Shown in pieces: positions 15,176-23,898 of a stretch of 64,000 nt of DNA. A program made the translations under genes and the position numbers. Positions within the stretch are counted from its first letter, which is position 1. Each line of letters begins with the position of its first letter. The notes below the pieces were generated by a model that did no database searches, was not told the DNA's origin, and saw only the letters and a list, made by a program, of their open reading frames with translations. Source of the stretch: a virus; the IMG/VR virus record IMGVR_UViG_3300033153_006243, positions 21,444 to 85,443 of that record. One strand, written 5' to 3'.

Positions 15176-16503
15176 GTTTCATTTCGAGAATCAAGAAGGC
15201 GGTGGGGGAGCTTGTCGGGAGAAGGTCTTCCCTTGGGGTTCCCTACATGCAGATCGGCGGGATGGGAATAGCATCCCCGAATAAGCCAAAGGAGTATCTC
15301 CAGTTATATGGAAGCATGGTCTGGGTCTATTCCTCAACCTTTGCGATATCGACGGGGGCGGCATCAGTTCCGATCAAGCTCTTCCAGATTAGCAAGGACA
15401 AGAAGGATCGTACTGAGATTCTAGATCACGATCTACTTACCCTTCTTAATAAGCCTAACGCCCATACGACGTGGAGCGAACTAATTGAGGGGACGCTGGT
15501 ATACCTCGAACTTACGGGAGATGCCTATTGGGAGATAGCAAAGCCTGCGGTAGGTAATCCGGGGGGGCTCTACCTTCTGCGGCCCGATAGGGTAAGGGTT
15601 AATCCCTCGGAGGACGGTAAGGCGGTTGCTGGGTATACCTATACCGTAGATGAGGGAAGGAGTAGGAAGAAGATCGCAAACTTCCCGGTGGACGACATTA
15701 TCCACTTCAAGTATTTTAACCCGCTTGACGACTGGCTTGGACAGGGAAGCGCAAAGGCGGCGACGGACACGATAATCCTTGAGCAATATGCTACCCGGTA
15801 TAATCAGGCGTTCTTTAAGAACTTCGGCTCTCCTGCCGGTTTCCTGAAGACCAACCAGCCTATTGATGAAAATGAGGCGGAAAGGCTCGAACGGAAGTGG
15901 GCACAGATGCATTCCGATCCATCAGATTCATTCAAGACCCCGGTACTTCCGGGCGGTATCGAGTATGAGGAGATAGGGCAGACCCCGCGGGGTGCGGAGC
16001 TTCTCGTTCAGCGGAAGGTCTGCCGCGAGGAGCAGCTTAGTTCCTTTGGCGTTCCTCCGGTAAAGGTAGGGTTGTTGGAGAATGCGAAGTACGCAAATTA
16101 TACCCTTCAGGATAGGGCGTTCTTTAGGGATACTATGCGTCCGAGATTGCGGATGATACAGGCGATAATCAACGTCTACCTCGTCCCGCTATTCGGGGAT
16201 AATCTACATTTCGAGTTCGATCTCTCAGAATATCTTGGCGAGGATAAGATACAGCAGATATTAAGGATCGAAAAGAGCATTTCCCTTGGTGCGATGACCC
16301 CGAACGAGGCTAGGAGAGAGCTTGACCTCGGCGAGCCATACGAAGGCGGGGATCAGTTCTATATGAGCACGAAGCTCCAGGCAGTTTCCGAAACTACGGA
16401 GAGCACCCTTGAGGGGGCCGCGCAGAAACTCGGCTATACTTCTGTTGCCCATTGGAAGTCCAGCCTGAAGAAGACCATTGAGGAGGAAGCAAAGCAGGAA
16501 TGA
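15172..16503 (+). CDS. Portal protein (HK97 family)
   Basis: 443 residues typical of the HK97-type portal: N-terminal LYGSMVWVYSSTFAISTG, GDAYWEI, LRPDRVRVNP, a central DIIHFKYFNPLDDWLGQGS and a C-terminal GLLENAKYANYTLQDRAFF region. Twelve copies form the DNA entry channel at one capsid vertex and dock the terminase. It starts and ends in ATGA overlaps with terminase and MuF genes. Confidence 0.93.
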   Translation: MSFISRIKKAVGELVGRRSSLGVPYMQIGGMGIASPNKPKEYLQLYGSMVWVYSSTFAISTGAASVPIKLFQISKDKKDRTEILDHDLLTLLNKPNAHTTWSELIEGTLVYLELTGDAYWEIAKPAVGNPGGLYLLRPDRVRVNPSEDGKAVAGYTYTVDEGRSRKKIANFPVDDIIHFKYFNPLDDWLGQGSAKAATDTIILEQYATRYNQAFFKNFGSPAGFLKTNQPIDENEAERLERKWAQMHSDPSDSFKTPVLPGGIEYEEIGQTPRGAELLVQRKVCREEQLSSFGVPPVKVGLLENAKYANYTLQDRAFFRDTMRPRLRMIQAIINVYLVPLFGDNLHFEFDLSEYLGEDKIQQILRIEKSISLGAMTPNEARRELDLGEPYEGGDQFYMSTKLQAVSETTESTLEGAAQKLGYTSVAHWKSSLKKTIEEEAKQE

Positions 16504-17420
16504 AAGTTCCGTCGAAAGCGAAAAAGAAGCTATTCGCCCTGGACGTAATTCGGTTCCGTCTTAGTAGGGCGCGCATGATCCATCTTAGGACGAAACCCAT
16601 GTTCCAGGCTTGGGATAAACAGTGGGTAAGCTATACCCGAAAGAGCGGAATTCTTAATAAGGCCGAAAGGGAGGCTAAGAGAATTAGGGAGGTCCAGGGT
16701 CTAGTTAAGTCCGCAATTCCAATGGAAAAGGGGATGGCTATCGCCCTCGACGATTTCGGGGCGTGGCTGGATGATAGGGTACTTTTTCCATTCGATACCC
16801 CAAAGACTACTACCAAGAGAATCCATGATGGTCTTGTTAAGACGGCGGAGAAGTATGCCCCATTTCCAAAAAGGGGTTTGGGGCTTGCCGTTAGTTTGAG
16901 CCTCCAAGACCCGGCATACGCAGCGATTCTTGAGGGACGAGATAACCTGATAACCGTAGGGACGGCTAAAACCCGATTTGAGCAGATAAAGACTACGATT
17001 AGGGATGAGTTCATTCGGCATGGGAGGAATGCTGAGGAAGTACGGCGCGCCCTGCTTCCCGTTTTTAGGGATGCCTATAGGAACCAGGGATTATTGATAG
17101 CAAGAACCGAAGTTCACCATATTATTGGTAAGGCGAACTTCGAGACCTTTAAGGCGAACGGATTCGAGTTCAAGTCTTGGTATTGCGCCGGGAATAAGCC
17201 TTGTGATGTTTGTCTAGGTAGATGGGCGGAGGGAACCATCCCTTTTGGAGATGCGTGGGGCGATGGGGCTATGGACGCGGGGGATTCCCACCCGAATTGT
17301 TTTTGCATGATAGTACCGGAAAACCAAGGGGCAACTCCCCTACATCCTGTGGCTTTTGAGGGAATAGAAGTCCCGGATGCCGCTCTTGAACGCGGATATT
17401 GGGAGAGGGTTGCTGTTTAA
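16500..17420 (+). CDS. MuF-like minor head protein
   Basis: 306 residues. The C-terminal part (about residues 200-285) carries the Mu gpF-like pattern: ARTEVHHI, then a Cys-rich segment (CAGNKPCDVCLGRW), and a final SHPNCFCMIVP. Such proteins attach to the portal and take part in head assembly or are ejected with the DNA. It directly follows the portal gene with a 4-nt overlap, the usual order. Confidence 0.85.
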   Translation: MKVPSKAKKKLFALDVIRFRLSRARMIHLRTKPMFQAWDKQWVSYTRKSGILNKAEREAKRIREVQGLVKSAIPMEKGMAIALDDFGAWLDDRVLFPFDTPKTTTKRIHDGLVKTAEKYAPFPKRGLGLAVSLSLQDPAYAAILEGRDNLITVGTAKTRFEQIKTTIRDEFIRHGRNAEEVRRALLPVFRDAYRNQGLLIARTEVHHIIGKANFETFKANGFEFKSWYCAGNKPCDVCLGRWAEGTIPFGDAWGDGAMDAGDSHPNCFCMIVPENQGATPLHPVAFEGIEVPDAALERGYWERVAV

Positions 17421-17442
17421 TCAATAGAATAGGAGAAAGCGA

Positions 17443-18393
17443 ATGAGGATCGAGGATCTCGATTCAGAACGGATTACTAAGCTGACCGACGGGCAGCTCT
17501 ATTCCATGCGGCTGAGGTTCATACAGATTTGGGATCGCTGGTTTACAAAGGGGACTCTACGGCTTAATGCCGCAGGGGGCCTTGACAGGGGGGAACTCCT
17601 GTCAAAGTATCAGGAGCTTGCCTCTGAGATGGGAAGTAGGAACCTAAAATTCAAGAGGCACCATAGTATCGACCGGGCGGCGTCGAAGGCTAAGATGTTC
17701 TTAGGTATTGATGTTCCCTCTCTTCCGACAAAGATAATTTCTGAGGGGTTCGTCTCTCTGGGGAAGGGATTCGTCGAGGATCCGAAGGGTGCTAAGATAA
17801 TCAAAGTCATCGTGAAGGGGGATAAGTCCGCCGCGCTTGAGAAGTACATTGCCAATATCCTAGATGGAATGGGCAAGCCGTTGGAGTTCTCCTTTGGAGA
17901 GCCGGAGGAGACCCATGCAATGGTCTATGACCTTGCCTTGATCCCACGACCTGAAATGGCGATAGTCAAGATTAAGGGGGGAACGGTTCCGGCTTCTTCC
18001 CAGAAGGTTAAGAAGGCCGAAGCTAATTTTGGGTTTGAGATTATGAAGGTAGATGAGGATAAGCATCTTATTGGTGGGGTAATCTACGCTCCTGATGAGG
18101 TTGATTCACAGGGGGATTACACCGATGCTGAAGAAATCTATAAGGCTATGGAATACTTCATGATCAATAGCCAGAAGATCAAGGTAATGCATAAGGGCAG
18201 GCAGATTCGGGCGGCAGTAATTGAAACCTATCAGGTTCCTATAGATTTGGATCTCTATGGTAGGGAGATTAAGAAGGGAACTTGGTGGATGACCGTAAAA
18301 GTTCTTGCCGAACCGGATGTATGGAATGATGTTAAATCAGGGAGATTCGGGGGATTCTCGATGGGTGGTAGGGCTATGGTAGCTGAAGAATAG
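17443..18393 (+). CDS. XkdF-like putative prohead protease
   Basis: 316 residues. The C-terminal half (about residues 200-316) matches the XkdF family: LIGGVIYAPDEVDSQGDY, KVMHKGRQI, AAVIETYQVP, KKGTWWMTVKV and GRFGGFSMGG. XkdF-type proteins are predicted serine proteases that mature the capsid. The conserved His and Ser of those segments are present. The N-terminal half is unrecognised. It is followed by a 320-bp region with promoter and terminator instead of the next structural gene. Confidence 0.75.
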   Translation: MRIEDLDSERITKLTDGQLYSMRLRFIQIWDRWFTKGTLRLNAAGGLDRGELLSKYQELASEMGSRNLKFKRHHSIDRAASKAKMFLGIDVPSLPTKIISEGFVSLGKGFVEDPKGAKIIKVIVKGDKSAALEKYIANILDGMGKPLEFSFGEPEETHAMVYDLALIPRPEMAIVKIKGGTVPASSQKVKKAEANFGFEIMKVDEDKHLIGGVIYAPDEVDSQGDYTDAEEIYKAMEYFMINSQKIKVMHKGRQIRAAVIETYQVPIDLDLYGREIKKGTWWMTVKVLAEPDVWNDVKSGRFGGFSMGGRAMVAEE

Positions 18394-18403
18394 AATATTT
18401 GAT

Positions 18404-18432
18404 TTGACTTTTTACATGATTTCTGTTATAAT
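18404..18432 (+). promoter_or_regulatory. Strong sigma-70-type promoter with extended -10
   Basis: TTGACT at 18404-18409, a 17-bp spacer and TATAAT at 18427-18432, preceded by TGT (extended -10). Transcription should start near 18438 and run into the structured leader and capsid genes. It is one of the two best promoters in the window. Confidence 0.8.
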
Positions 18433-18436
18433 ATAG

Positions 18437-18687
18437 GCGCAAGAGAATACCGGCGGGTCGCCGGGATTTTAAGCCTATGGAGATGGAGAGAAAATCTCCT
18501 CTGTGAAGTAGGAACCTTAGCGCAAGGGGGAAGGGAGGTTAGTAGAAAGTTAATCTCTTTCCCACGCGCGCGAGGAGACCAGGAAAGGAATAGGCCAGGC
18601 TCGTATAGCAGGCCGTTCGCAGCGTTGGGAATCTACTCGTATAGTAGACCCGCAGCACTGGAAACAAATCGGTGCTGCGGGTTTTTT
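18437..18687 (+). ncRNA. Structured leader RNA ending in a terminator (candidate attenuator)
   Basis: About 250 nt without a convincing gene. Possible pairings: GCGCAAG (18437) with CTTAGCGC (18516-18523) closing a domain; hairpin CCGGCG-GGT-CGCCGG (18450-18464); GGAGAT with ATCTCC (18479-18499); CTTTCC with GGAAAG (18557-18587); and two hairpins, at about 18599 and 18632, with the same TCGTATA loop. It ends in an intrinsic terminator 27 nt before the next start codon. The layout suggests attenuation or antitermination control of scaffold and capsid genes. I recognise no known riboswitch class. It could instead be a stand-alone small RNA. Confidence 0.6.
18648..18687 (+). terminator. Intrinsic terminator before the scaffold/capsid genes
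   Basis: A 13-bp stem (ACCCGCAGCACTG with CGGTGCTGCGGGT, one G-T pair) with a 9-nt loop, followed by six Ts. It is strong on paper and stands just upstream of the scaffold gene ribosome site (AAAGGAGGG). Confidence 0.85.
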
Positions 18688-18714
18688 GTTGCCCTCGAAA
18701 GGAGGGAACCTATA

Positions 18715-20154
18715 TTGCCAGAAGCAAAGAGAAAGTTAAAGAACATCCAGCCGGAGGAAATTTCCCTTGTGGACTTTCCGGCGAATATGATCCCGTTCTT
18801 CTTTATCAAGCAGGACGAAAGGCTTGAGAAGGCAGAAGCGTTGAGCCTTGCAATTGGATCCGACGGAACCGCCGCCGGGACAGAGATTCAGGTCAACGGA
18901 AAGAAAATCAAGGATCTCAAAGAGTTTAGCTTTTCCTATTGGGTTCCTGATACTCCTACTGCGGAGGTATCGGAGACAATGGGGGATCAGTTAGCTCCTA
19001 TGATTACCGCAACTTGGGCGGTAAAAGGGGACAAAGCGGGGTTTAGGCATATCTACGGGATTAGCAAGGCGGAGATTGACGAGGCAAGGAAACTTTCGGG
19101 GGAATTGAACGACGCCGAGGAAATGAAGAAGGCATCGGCGCTTCTTGAGACCTATAGGGAGGACCTTCCATCCGATCTTGCCGGGGCGATGCAGTTCTTG
19201 ATTAGTAAGGCCCGTGGACAGGGACAGGGAGTTGGGGGTCCGCGACAGGGGGATGGTGGCGCGGATAAGTGTGTATGCCCCGATTGCGGGGCGGAATACC
19301 CACATGATAGAGGAACGCCATGTAATGAACAGACCTGCCCGGAATGTGGTGCTACGTTAGTAGGCAAGGCCAAGGGGGGGCCAGTTCCTCCGCATACATC
19401 TCCAAAGGCCCCTGAAGATATGGCTTGGAGTAAGCCGAAGGATTCCGAGCTGAAGGATTCCCATTACGCTTGGATTGACCCGGAATATGCAAGCGGGGAA
19501 TCCGAAGATAAAAGTAAGCGGAAACTTCCTCACCACCTACCTGATGGCAGGGTGGTCTGGCGCGGGGTTGCTGCCGCTGCCCAAAGGCTTGACGGAACTG
19601 ATATCCCCGAAGGTGATATGGCAGGGGTAAGGAAGCATCTTGAACGGCATTATACCCAATTTGATAAGACGCCTCCGTGGAAAGTTGAAAAAGGAGATGA
19701 AGAGATCGATACAACCGAAGTTTCTAAGGCGCGGGTAAAAATGCTAAAGGAACTCGAAGACTCCTTGGGAGCCGCATCGAAGATCATACGGGACCTAGCG
19801 GAATCCTTTAAGCCCGTCCAGAAGGACGAGGAGGGGGATACCGCCGGGGACGCCGCGGACGCTTCGGAGGGAACCGAGGATAAGACCGAGGACGCCGCTT
19901 CGGCGGGCGATAAGGATGGAACTACTGCGGTGGCTGAGCAGGGAACCCAGGCAGGCGACGCTAAGGACGGCGATGCGAAGGCCGAGGGAGCCGAAGAGGC
20001 CAGCGGAGGGGCGGGGGAAGATAAGACCGAAGCCTCCGCATCATTGTATACTCCCGAATTCGCCGAGACTATTGCTTCAACAGTAGGTACAGCGGTTTCG
20101 GAAAGTGTAGGTAGATTACTTGGTACTAATGACAAAGAAGGGAATTCAGAATGA
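18715..20154 (+). CDS. Scaffold/prohead core-like protein
   Basis: 479 residues. The N-terminus (EISLVDFPANMIPFFFIKQ) resembles the start of phage head-morphogenesis and XkdF-like proteins. A zinc ribbon (CVCPDCGAEY … CPECGATL) lies near residues 183-215, and a KLPHHLPDGRVVWRGVAAA … HLERHY segment near 264-310 is of a kind found attached to phage prohead proteases. The rest is an acidic, alanine-rich, low-complexity tail typical of scaffolds. TTG at 18715 with AAAGGAGGG upstream is the likely start; the open frame further upstream runs through the terminator hairpin. It overlaps the capsid gene by 4 nt. Confidence 0.65.
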   Translation: MPEAKRKLKNIQPEEISLVDFPANMIPFFFIKQDERLEKAEALSLAIGSDGTAAGTEIQVNGKKIKDLKEFSFSYWVPDTPTAEVSETMGDQLAPMITATWAVKGDKAGFRHIYGISKAEIDEARKLSGELNDAEEMKKASALLETYREDLPSDLAGAMQFLISKARGQGQGVGGPRQGDGGADKCVCPDCGAEYPHDRGTPCNEQTCPECGATLVGKAKGGPVPPHTSPKAPEDMAWSKPKDSELKDSHYAWIDPEYASGESEDKSKRKLPHHLPDGRVVWRGVAAAAQRLDGTDIPEGDMAGVRKHLERHYTQFDKTPPWKVEKGDEEIDTTEVSKARVKMLKELEDSLGAASKIIRDLAESFKPVQKDEEGDTAGDAADASEGTEDKTEDAASAGDKDGTTAVAEQGTQAGDAKDGDAKAEGAEEASGGAGEDKTEASASLYTPEFAETIASTVGTAVSESVGRLLGTNDKEGNSE

Positions 20155-21281
20155 ACGAAATCGAATTCCAGAAGGCTTTGTCTGACGGGATTACTAAAGC
20201 GGTTGATGAGGCGCTTGCGCCTTTGAAGAAGACCGTCCGGAAATCCTCTGGTGCTACTGAGGTTATTGAGGTAAATCGGGTTCGCCCCTTTTCCATTGCC
20301 AAGTATTTCCGTGGTGCATGGAAAGGGAACTGGACTGATGCCAACTTGGAGAAATCCGAGTACGTCAAGATGAATAAGGCTCTTGGCGGGGGCACTGGTG
20401 CAGGTGGCGGGTTCCTGGTTCCACCTGAGTATTCCAGCGAAATCATCGAGCTTGCGAGGGCACAAGCCGCCGTTCGCAATATGCCTGGTGTTCGCACCGT
20501 GAATATGAAAGGGGACCAACTCAATATCGTGGCACAGTCAGGCGCAGGCACGGCCTACTGGGTAGGTGAGAATAAAGAGAAGACCTCTGCCGATGCTACG
20601 TTTGAGCAGAAGTCTCTCGTCCTGAAGAAATGCGCGGCCCTGACCTACGTCTCTAATGAGCTTTTGGATGACGCAGATCCTGCGGTCGATGACATAATCA
20701 AGGGCGACCTTAGTATAGTTCTTAGTCTTGCTGAGGATATTGCGTTCCTTGAAGGCGCAGGGGGCGCGGCTCCAAGCGGGCTGTTTACTACGGCGAATGT
20801 AGGATCAACTACAGTAGCCGGACTCGTTAGCTATGACAATCTAATCGACGCGATTGACGACATCGAAGGGAATAATGGCATACCTAACGGCTGGCTGATG
20901 CATCCGAGCGCGAAGAACAGCGTCCGTAAGCTCAAGGACGGCGAGGGCCGTTTCGTTTGGGATAGTGGCGACGTGACGAAGAAAGAGCCGCCTTCTCTAT
21001 TTGGATTGCCTATAGGACTCTCGACTCAGATCTCTACGACCTGTAATGAGACGACCGGGGCGCTTGATGCTTCTGGTACGGATTACACCTATATCGTCCT
21101 TGGCGATTGGAGACAGTTCATGATCGGTCAGAAGGCTGGGGAGGCAATCGTAATTGAGGCTAATGCTCAAGATACGACCTCCTGGACTTATGACCAAACG
21201 TCCTTCAGAGCGGTTCTGAGGACGGATTGTCTAGTAAGACAGCCTACTCATTTCCACATTTTGAAGGCTGTCAACTTCTAA
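20151..21281 (+). CDS. Major capsid protein (HK97 fold)
   Basis: 376 residues. N-terminal ~75 residues are a helical scaffold-like arm, then GGGFLVPPEYSSEIIELAR, AYWVGENKEKTSADATF, SNELLDDADPAVDDII, GWLMHPSAKNSVRKLKD and a C-terminal VRQPTHFHIL. This is the Phage_capsid (HK97 gp5) pattern. It builds the icosahedral shell and may be processed by the nearby protease. It starts in an ATGA overlap with the scaffold gene. Confidence 0.95.
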   Translation: MNEIEFQKALSDGITKAVDEALAPLKKTVRKSSGATEVIEVNRVRPFSIAKYFRGAWKGNWTDANLEKSEYVKMNKALGGGTGAGGGFLVPPEYSSEIIELARAQAAVRNMPGVRTVNMKGDQLNIVAQSGAGTAYWVGENKEKTSADATFEQKSLVLKKCAALTYVSNELLDDADPAVDDIIKGDLSIVLSLAEDIAFLEGAGGAAPSGLFTTANVGSTTVAGLVSYDNLIDAIDDIEGNNGIPNGWLMHPSAKNSVRKLKDGEGRFVWDSGDVTKKEPPSLFGLPIGLSTQISTTCNETTGALDASGTDYTYIVLGDWRQFMIGQKAGEAIVIEANAQDTTSWTYDQTSFRAVLRTDCLVRQPTHFHILKAVNF

Positions 21282-21298
21282 GAAAGGAGTGAGAACTG

Positions 21299-21703
21299 AT
21301 GAGTAAAGAAATCACCGAATATATTGATTTCCAGATTGGACTCGCTCCTCAGGACATAGCTCACGATACGGCTACTGACTCTAGTACGTTCTTTGCAATA
21401 GCGAATTACGATAGATTCGCAGCCGTAGCCTCTTGCGAGGCGCTGGGAGCGGCTACGGACACACTGAAGGTACAGCTCTTGCAGGCAACCGATTCTTCGG
21501 GAACTAGCAAGACGACCGTCGGTGACGCGGGAACATATACCGGGGCAGTTTCCGGTCCCGCCGAGTGCAACGCACGGGGCGACGAGTTCACTTCTGGTTA
21601 TGGATACGTCGGGGTTCGGGTTACTCCCGATCCCGATGACGACGCGGCCAAGATGTGCGCGGCATTCATAATGAGGGGTCGAGCTAAGGTCGAGCCCGTC
21701 TAA
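21299..21703 (+). CDS. Probable head decoration or structural protein
   Basis: 134 residues, beta-rich, following the capsid gene with a strong ribosome site (AAGGAGTGAG). Position and composition (many Ala, Thr, Asp; AIANYDRFAAV) suit a small capsid decoration protein, but no family is recognised. A strong terminator follows. Confidence 0.5.
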   Translation: MSKEITEYIDFQIGLAPQDIAHDTATDSSTFFAIANYDRFAAVASCEALGAATDTLKVQLLQATDSSGTSKTTVGDAGTYTGAVSGPAECNARGDEFTSGYGYVGVRVTPDPDDDAAKMCAAFIMRGRAKVEPV

Positions 21704-21713
21704 GTAACAACTA

Positions 21714-21766
21714 ACGGGGAAGGGGGCTAGTAACCCCTTAAGGTGAAGTCCCCCCTTCCCCGTTTT
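21714..21766 (+). terminator. Intrinsic terminator after the capsid gene block
   Basis: A GC-rich stem of about 13 bp (ACGGGGAAGGGGG with CCCCCCTTCCCCGT) closes a loop of about 23 nt and is followed by TTTT. It ends the scaffold-capsid-decoration transcript. The rest of the gap to 21845 shows nothing further. Confidence 0.8.
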
Positions 21767-21845
21767 ACTCATGCCTTAAATGGCTACTCGAACTCGATTC
21801 TGCTTTGTCGGGTTCCGGGGCAACCAATGAGAAAGGAAAAGCAAA

Positions 21846-22211
21846 TTGGCTCTCCCATACCTACCGAAAGTCTACCGCTCTGAGGGCGGAGACCGGATCA
21901 CAATATCGACCGGGGGTAACATTGTTTTCGGGGCGACGAGAACTACCGCTTCGGGGAACATTACGCTTACCACCGCGTCGTCAATCATACAGACTATTGA
22001 CCCCGCGTCTACGGCCCGAACTGTTACGCTTCCTGCCGAAGCGGATGCGGACGGATTCATCTATATGATCGCGAACGAGGCAAGCGATGCTACAGTTGTT
22101 ACGATCAAGGATGATGGTGGATCAACGGTCTGCACACCCACGCAGAATGAGGCGGCCCTATGCTTCTGTGACGGGACGGCCTGGGTTGGTCTCGTCGGCG
22201 ACTGGAGCTAA
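21846..22211 (+). CDS. Small structural protein, beta-rich
   Basis: 121 residues with repeated short strands (GNIVFGATRTTASGNITL, RTVTLPAEADADGFIYMI), the look of a small phage fibre or decoration domain. TTG start with AAGGA upstream. Not recognised by family. It lies between capsid and connector genes, which supports a virion role. Confidence 0.5.
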   Translation: MALPYLPKVYRSEGGDRITISTGGNIVFGATRTTASGNITLTTASSIIQTIDPASTARTVTLPAEADADGFIYMIANEASDATVVTIKDDGGSTVCTPTQNEAALCFCDGTAWVGLVGDWS

Positions 22212-22239
22212 CCTCCATACCTTTTTGAAAGGAGGTTAG
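22208..22239 (+). promoter_or_regulatory. Hairpin covering a ribosome binding site
   Basis: CTAACCTCC (22208-22216) pairs perfectly with GGAGGTTAG (22231-22239). The second arm is the ribosome site of the gene starting at 22244, and the first arm overlaps the previous stop codon. Ribosomes ending the upstream gene would open it, giving translational coupling. Confidence 0.55.
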
Positions 22240-22243
22240 TTCT

Positions 22244-23014
22244 ATGCAAAACTGGAAGCTAATGTCGCGGGCGGTCCCGTTTGGTGACTATATTCGCCTT
22301 GCGGGGTATAACCTGCACGTCCACGGTGAGTCCTCTGCCGTTGCGAATTCCTTTGAGGACCTATCGGCGAGGGGTGCCGATAACGACTATATTACGGGTA
22401 CTTCCGGGGTTCAGCTCGTTTTTCGTTCCACTAGCGCCCAAGACGCGGCGGCGGGAACGGGGGCGCGGACAGTTGCCCTTACCTACCTCGATGAGAATTG
22501 GGATAGGCAAATTGAAACCGTCACGTTAAGCGGAACTACTCCGGTTGCGACTACGGCAACCGATATCCTACGGGTATGCGAGTTAGAGGTAATGACCGTA
22601 GGAACTAATGGGAGTCCCGTGGGGACGATTATCCTTACCGAGGTAGGCGGCGTAACGAAGCGCTATCTAGTTCTCAGGCCGGGCGATAACCATAGTCGTT
22701 GCGGGTACTTCTACGTTCCGAGGGACACGGCCTACTTCATCACTGGAGTAAATGCGGGAACTACGTCTACGGATACCAACCTCATGCAGATTAGGCTCTA
22801 TATGGAGCGACGGGAATCCGCTACGTCCGATCCTATCGAGGGGTTCTACAATCTCGTTTCATTCAAGTCGGCGAGTAAGGTGTTTGATTTAGATGCGCCG
22901 ATTATGATCGGCGAGAAGTGTAGGGTCCGGGTTAAGGCGATTTCCGCAACGACCGGAGCGGGCTATTGTGAGCTACGAGGCTACTTCGCCCCGGCGCACC
23001 AGACCCCAACATAA
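22244..23014 (+). CDS. Probable structural protein
   Basis: 256 residues, beta-rich, no recognised family. It follows a small structural gene and precedes the connector gene. Features such as TVALTYLDENWDRQIETV and RYLVLRPGDNHSRCGYFYVPRDT resemble phage virion proteins of unknown fold. Its ribosome site lies in a 9-bp hairpin. Confidence 0.5.
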   Translation: MQNWKLMSRAVPFGDYIRLAGYNLHVHGESSAVANSFEDLSARGADNDYITGTSGVQLVFRSTSAQDAAAGTGARTVALTYLDENWDRQIETVTLSGTTPVATTATDILRVCELEVMTVGTNGSPVGTIILTEVGGVTKRYLVLRPGDNHSRCGYFYVPRDTAYFITGVNAGTTSTDTNLMQIRLYMERRESATSDPIEGFYNLVSFKSASKVFDLDAPIMIGEKCRVRVKAISATTGAGYCELRGYFAPAHQTPT

Positions 23015-23027
23015 ACGGAGGTGACTG

Positions 23028-23873
23028 GTGGCAGTAGGTACTTATGCGTTGACTACGCTGGATAACCTAAAGCTCCATCTCGAAATCTCCGCCTCCTCTG
23101 ATGATTCGCTATTAGAGGATCTGATAGACAAGGCTACGGACATGATCGAGCGGGAAACACACCGCTTGCTCATGTCCCGTAGTTACACGAAGGAGCAGTA
23201 CAACGGGAATGGATGGGGTGATCTTATCCTCCGTCAATATCCCGTGACCGCCGTAGCTAGGCTAGCAATCGGGGAGGCTACGGCCCTGACTATTAAGGGG
23301 ACTACGGCAAGCGTTACACAGGCGCTCGTCAACGTGACCTCTACGGCAGTAAACTGCATCGAGGTAGCTTCAACGACGACGACGAACGAGATCGACTTCG
23401 CGACTTACGCGACGCTGGCGGATGTGAATACTGCGATCAACGCGCTTGCGAATTGGTCATCGACGGTGGTCTCGGCCTATTCCGGGTTTGTCTCTTCGGA
23501 ACTTATTCAGCAGGGCGGGCTTAACGCGAGGAACGGGACGGCAGTATCTCTCCTGATTCCCAACCGGGGGGAAAACAGTTTTGACGTAGACTGGGATAGG
23601 GGAATAATCTCCGTCGATTCCGGGTTCACGAAGGGGGAAAGGATCTGGATTGATTACACAGCGGGGTATTCGACTATTCCCGACGCGCTGGAGCAGGCAT
23701 GTATTGACCTCGCCTCGTCGCTTTATCATAGCAGGGATAAGGATCTCGGCGTAGCGTCTGAGAAGATAGGTGACTATTCCTATTCCCGCGCATCAGGAGT
23801 AGGCAGCGTGGACATTCCCGATAGAGTGAAAAGGGCACTTGGGCCGTTTACGAAATACACACCGTTCGGATAA
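23028..23873 (+). CDS. Head-tail connector protein (gp6-like)
   Basis: 281 residues. The N-terminus (LTTLDNLKLHLEISASSDDSLLEDLIDKA in parts) is the helical gp6/gp15-type adaptor pattern, and the C-terminus (IPDALEQACIDLASSLYHSRDKDLGVASEKIGDYSY in parts) is its usual second half. A beta-rich insertion lies between them (about residues 85-190). It joins the portal to the tail-completion proteins. GTG start with GGAGGTG upstream. Confidence 0.8.
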   Translation: MAVGTYALTTLDNLKLHLEISASSDDSLLEDLIDKATDMIERETHRLLMSRSYTKEQYNGNGWGDLILRQYPVTAVARLAIGEATALTIKGTTASVTQALVNVTSTAVNCIEVASTTTTNEIDFATYATLADVNTAINALANWSSTVVSAYSGFVSSELIQQGGLNARNGTAVSLLIPNRGENSFDVDWDRGIISVDSGFTKGERIWIDYTAGYSTIPDALEQACIDLASSLYHSRDKDLGVASEKIGDYSYSRASGVGSVDIPDRVKRALGPFTKYTPFG

Positions 23874-23898
23874 GGGAATTTCTTATGGGGCACTCTAC

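Noticed and set aside
18625-18714. N-terminal extension of the scaffold gene
   Set aside because: The codons fall in leader hairpins and the terminator; TTG 18715 has AAAGGAGGG upstream and starts a conserved-looking N-terminus.
23839-23898. Longer start of the KpsC/S-like protein
   Set aside because: It would overlap the connector gene by 35 nt and adds no conserved sequence; the ATG at 23899 is adequate, though the longer form cannot be excluded.
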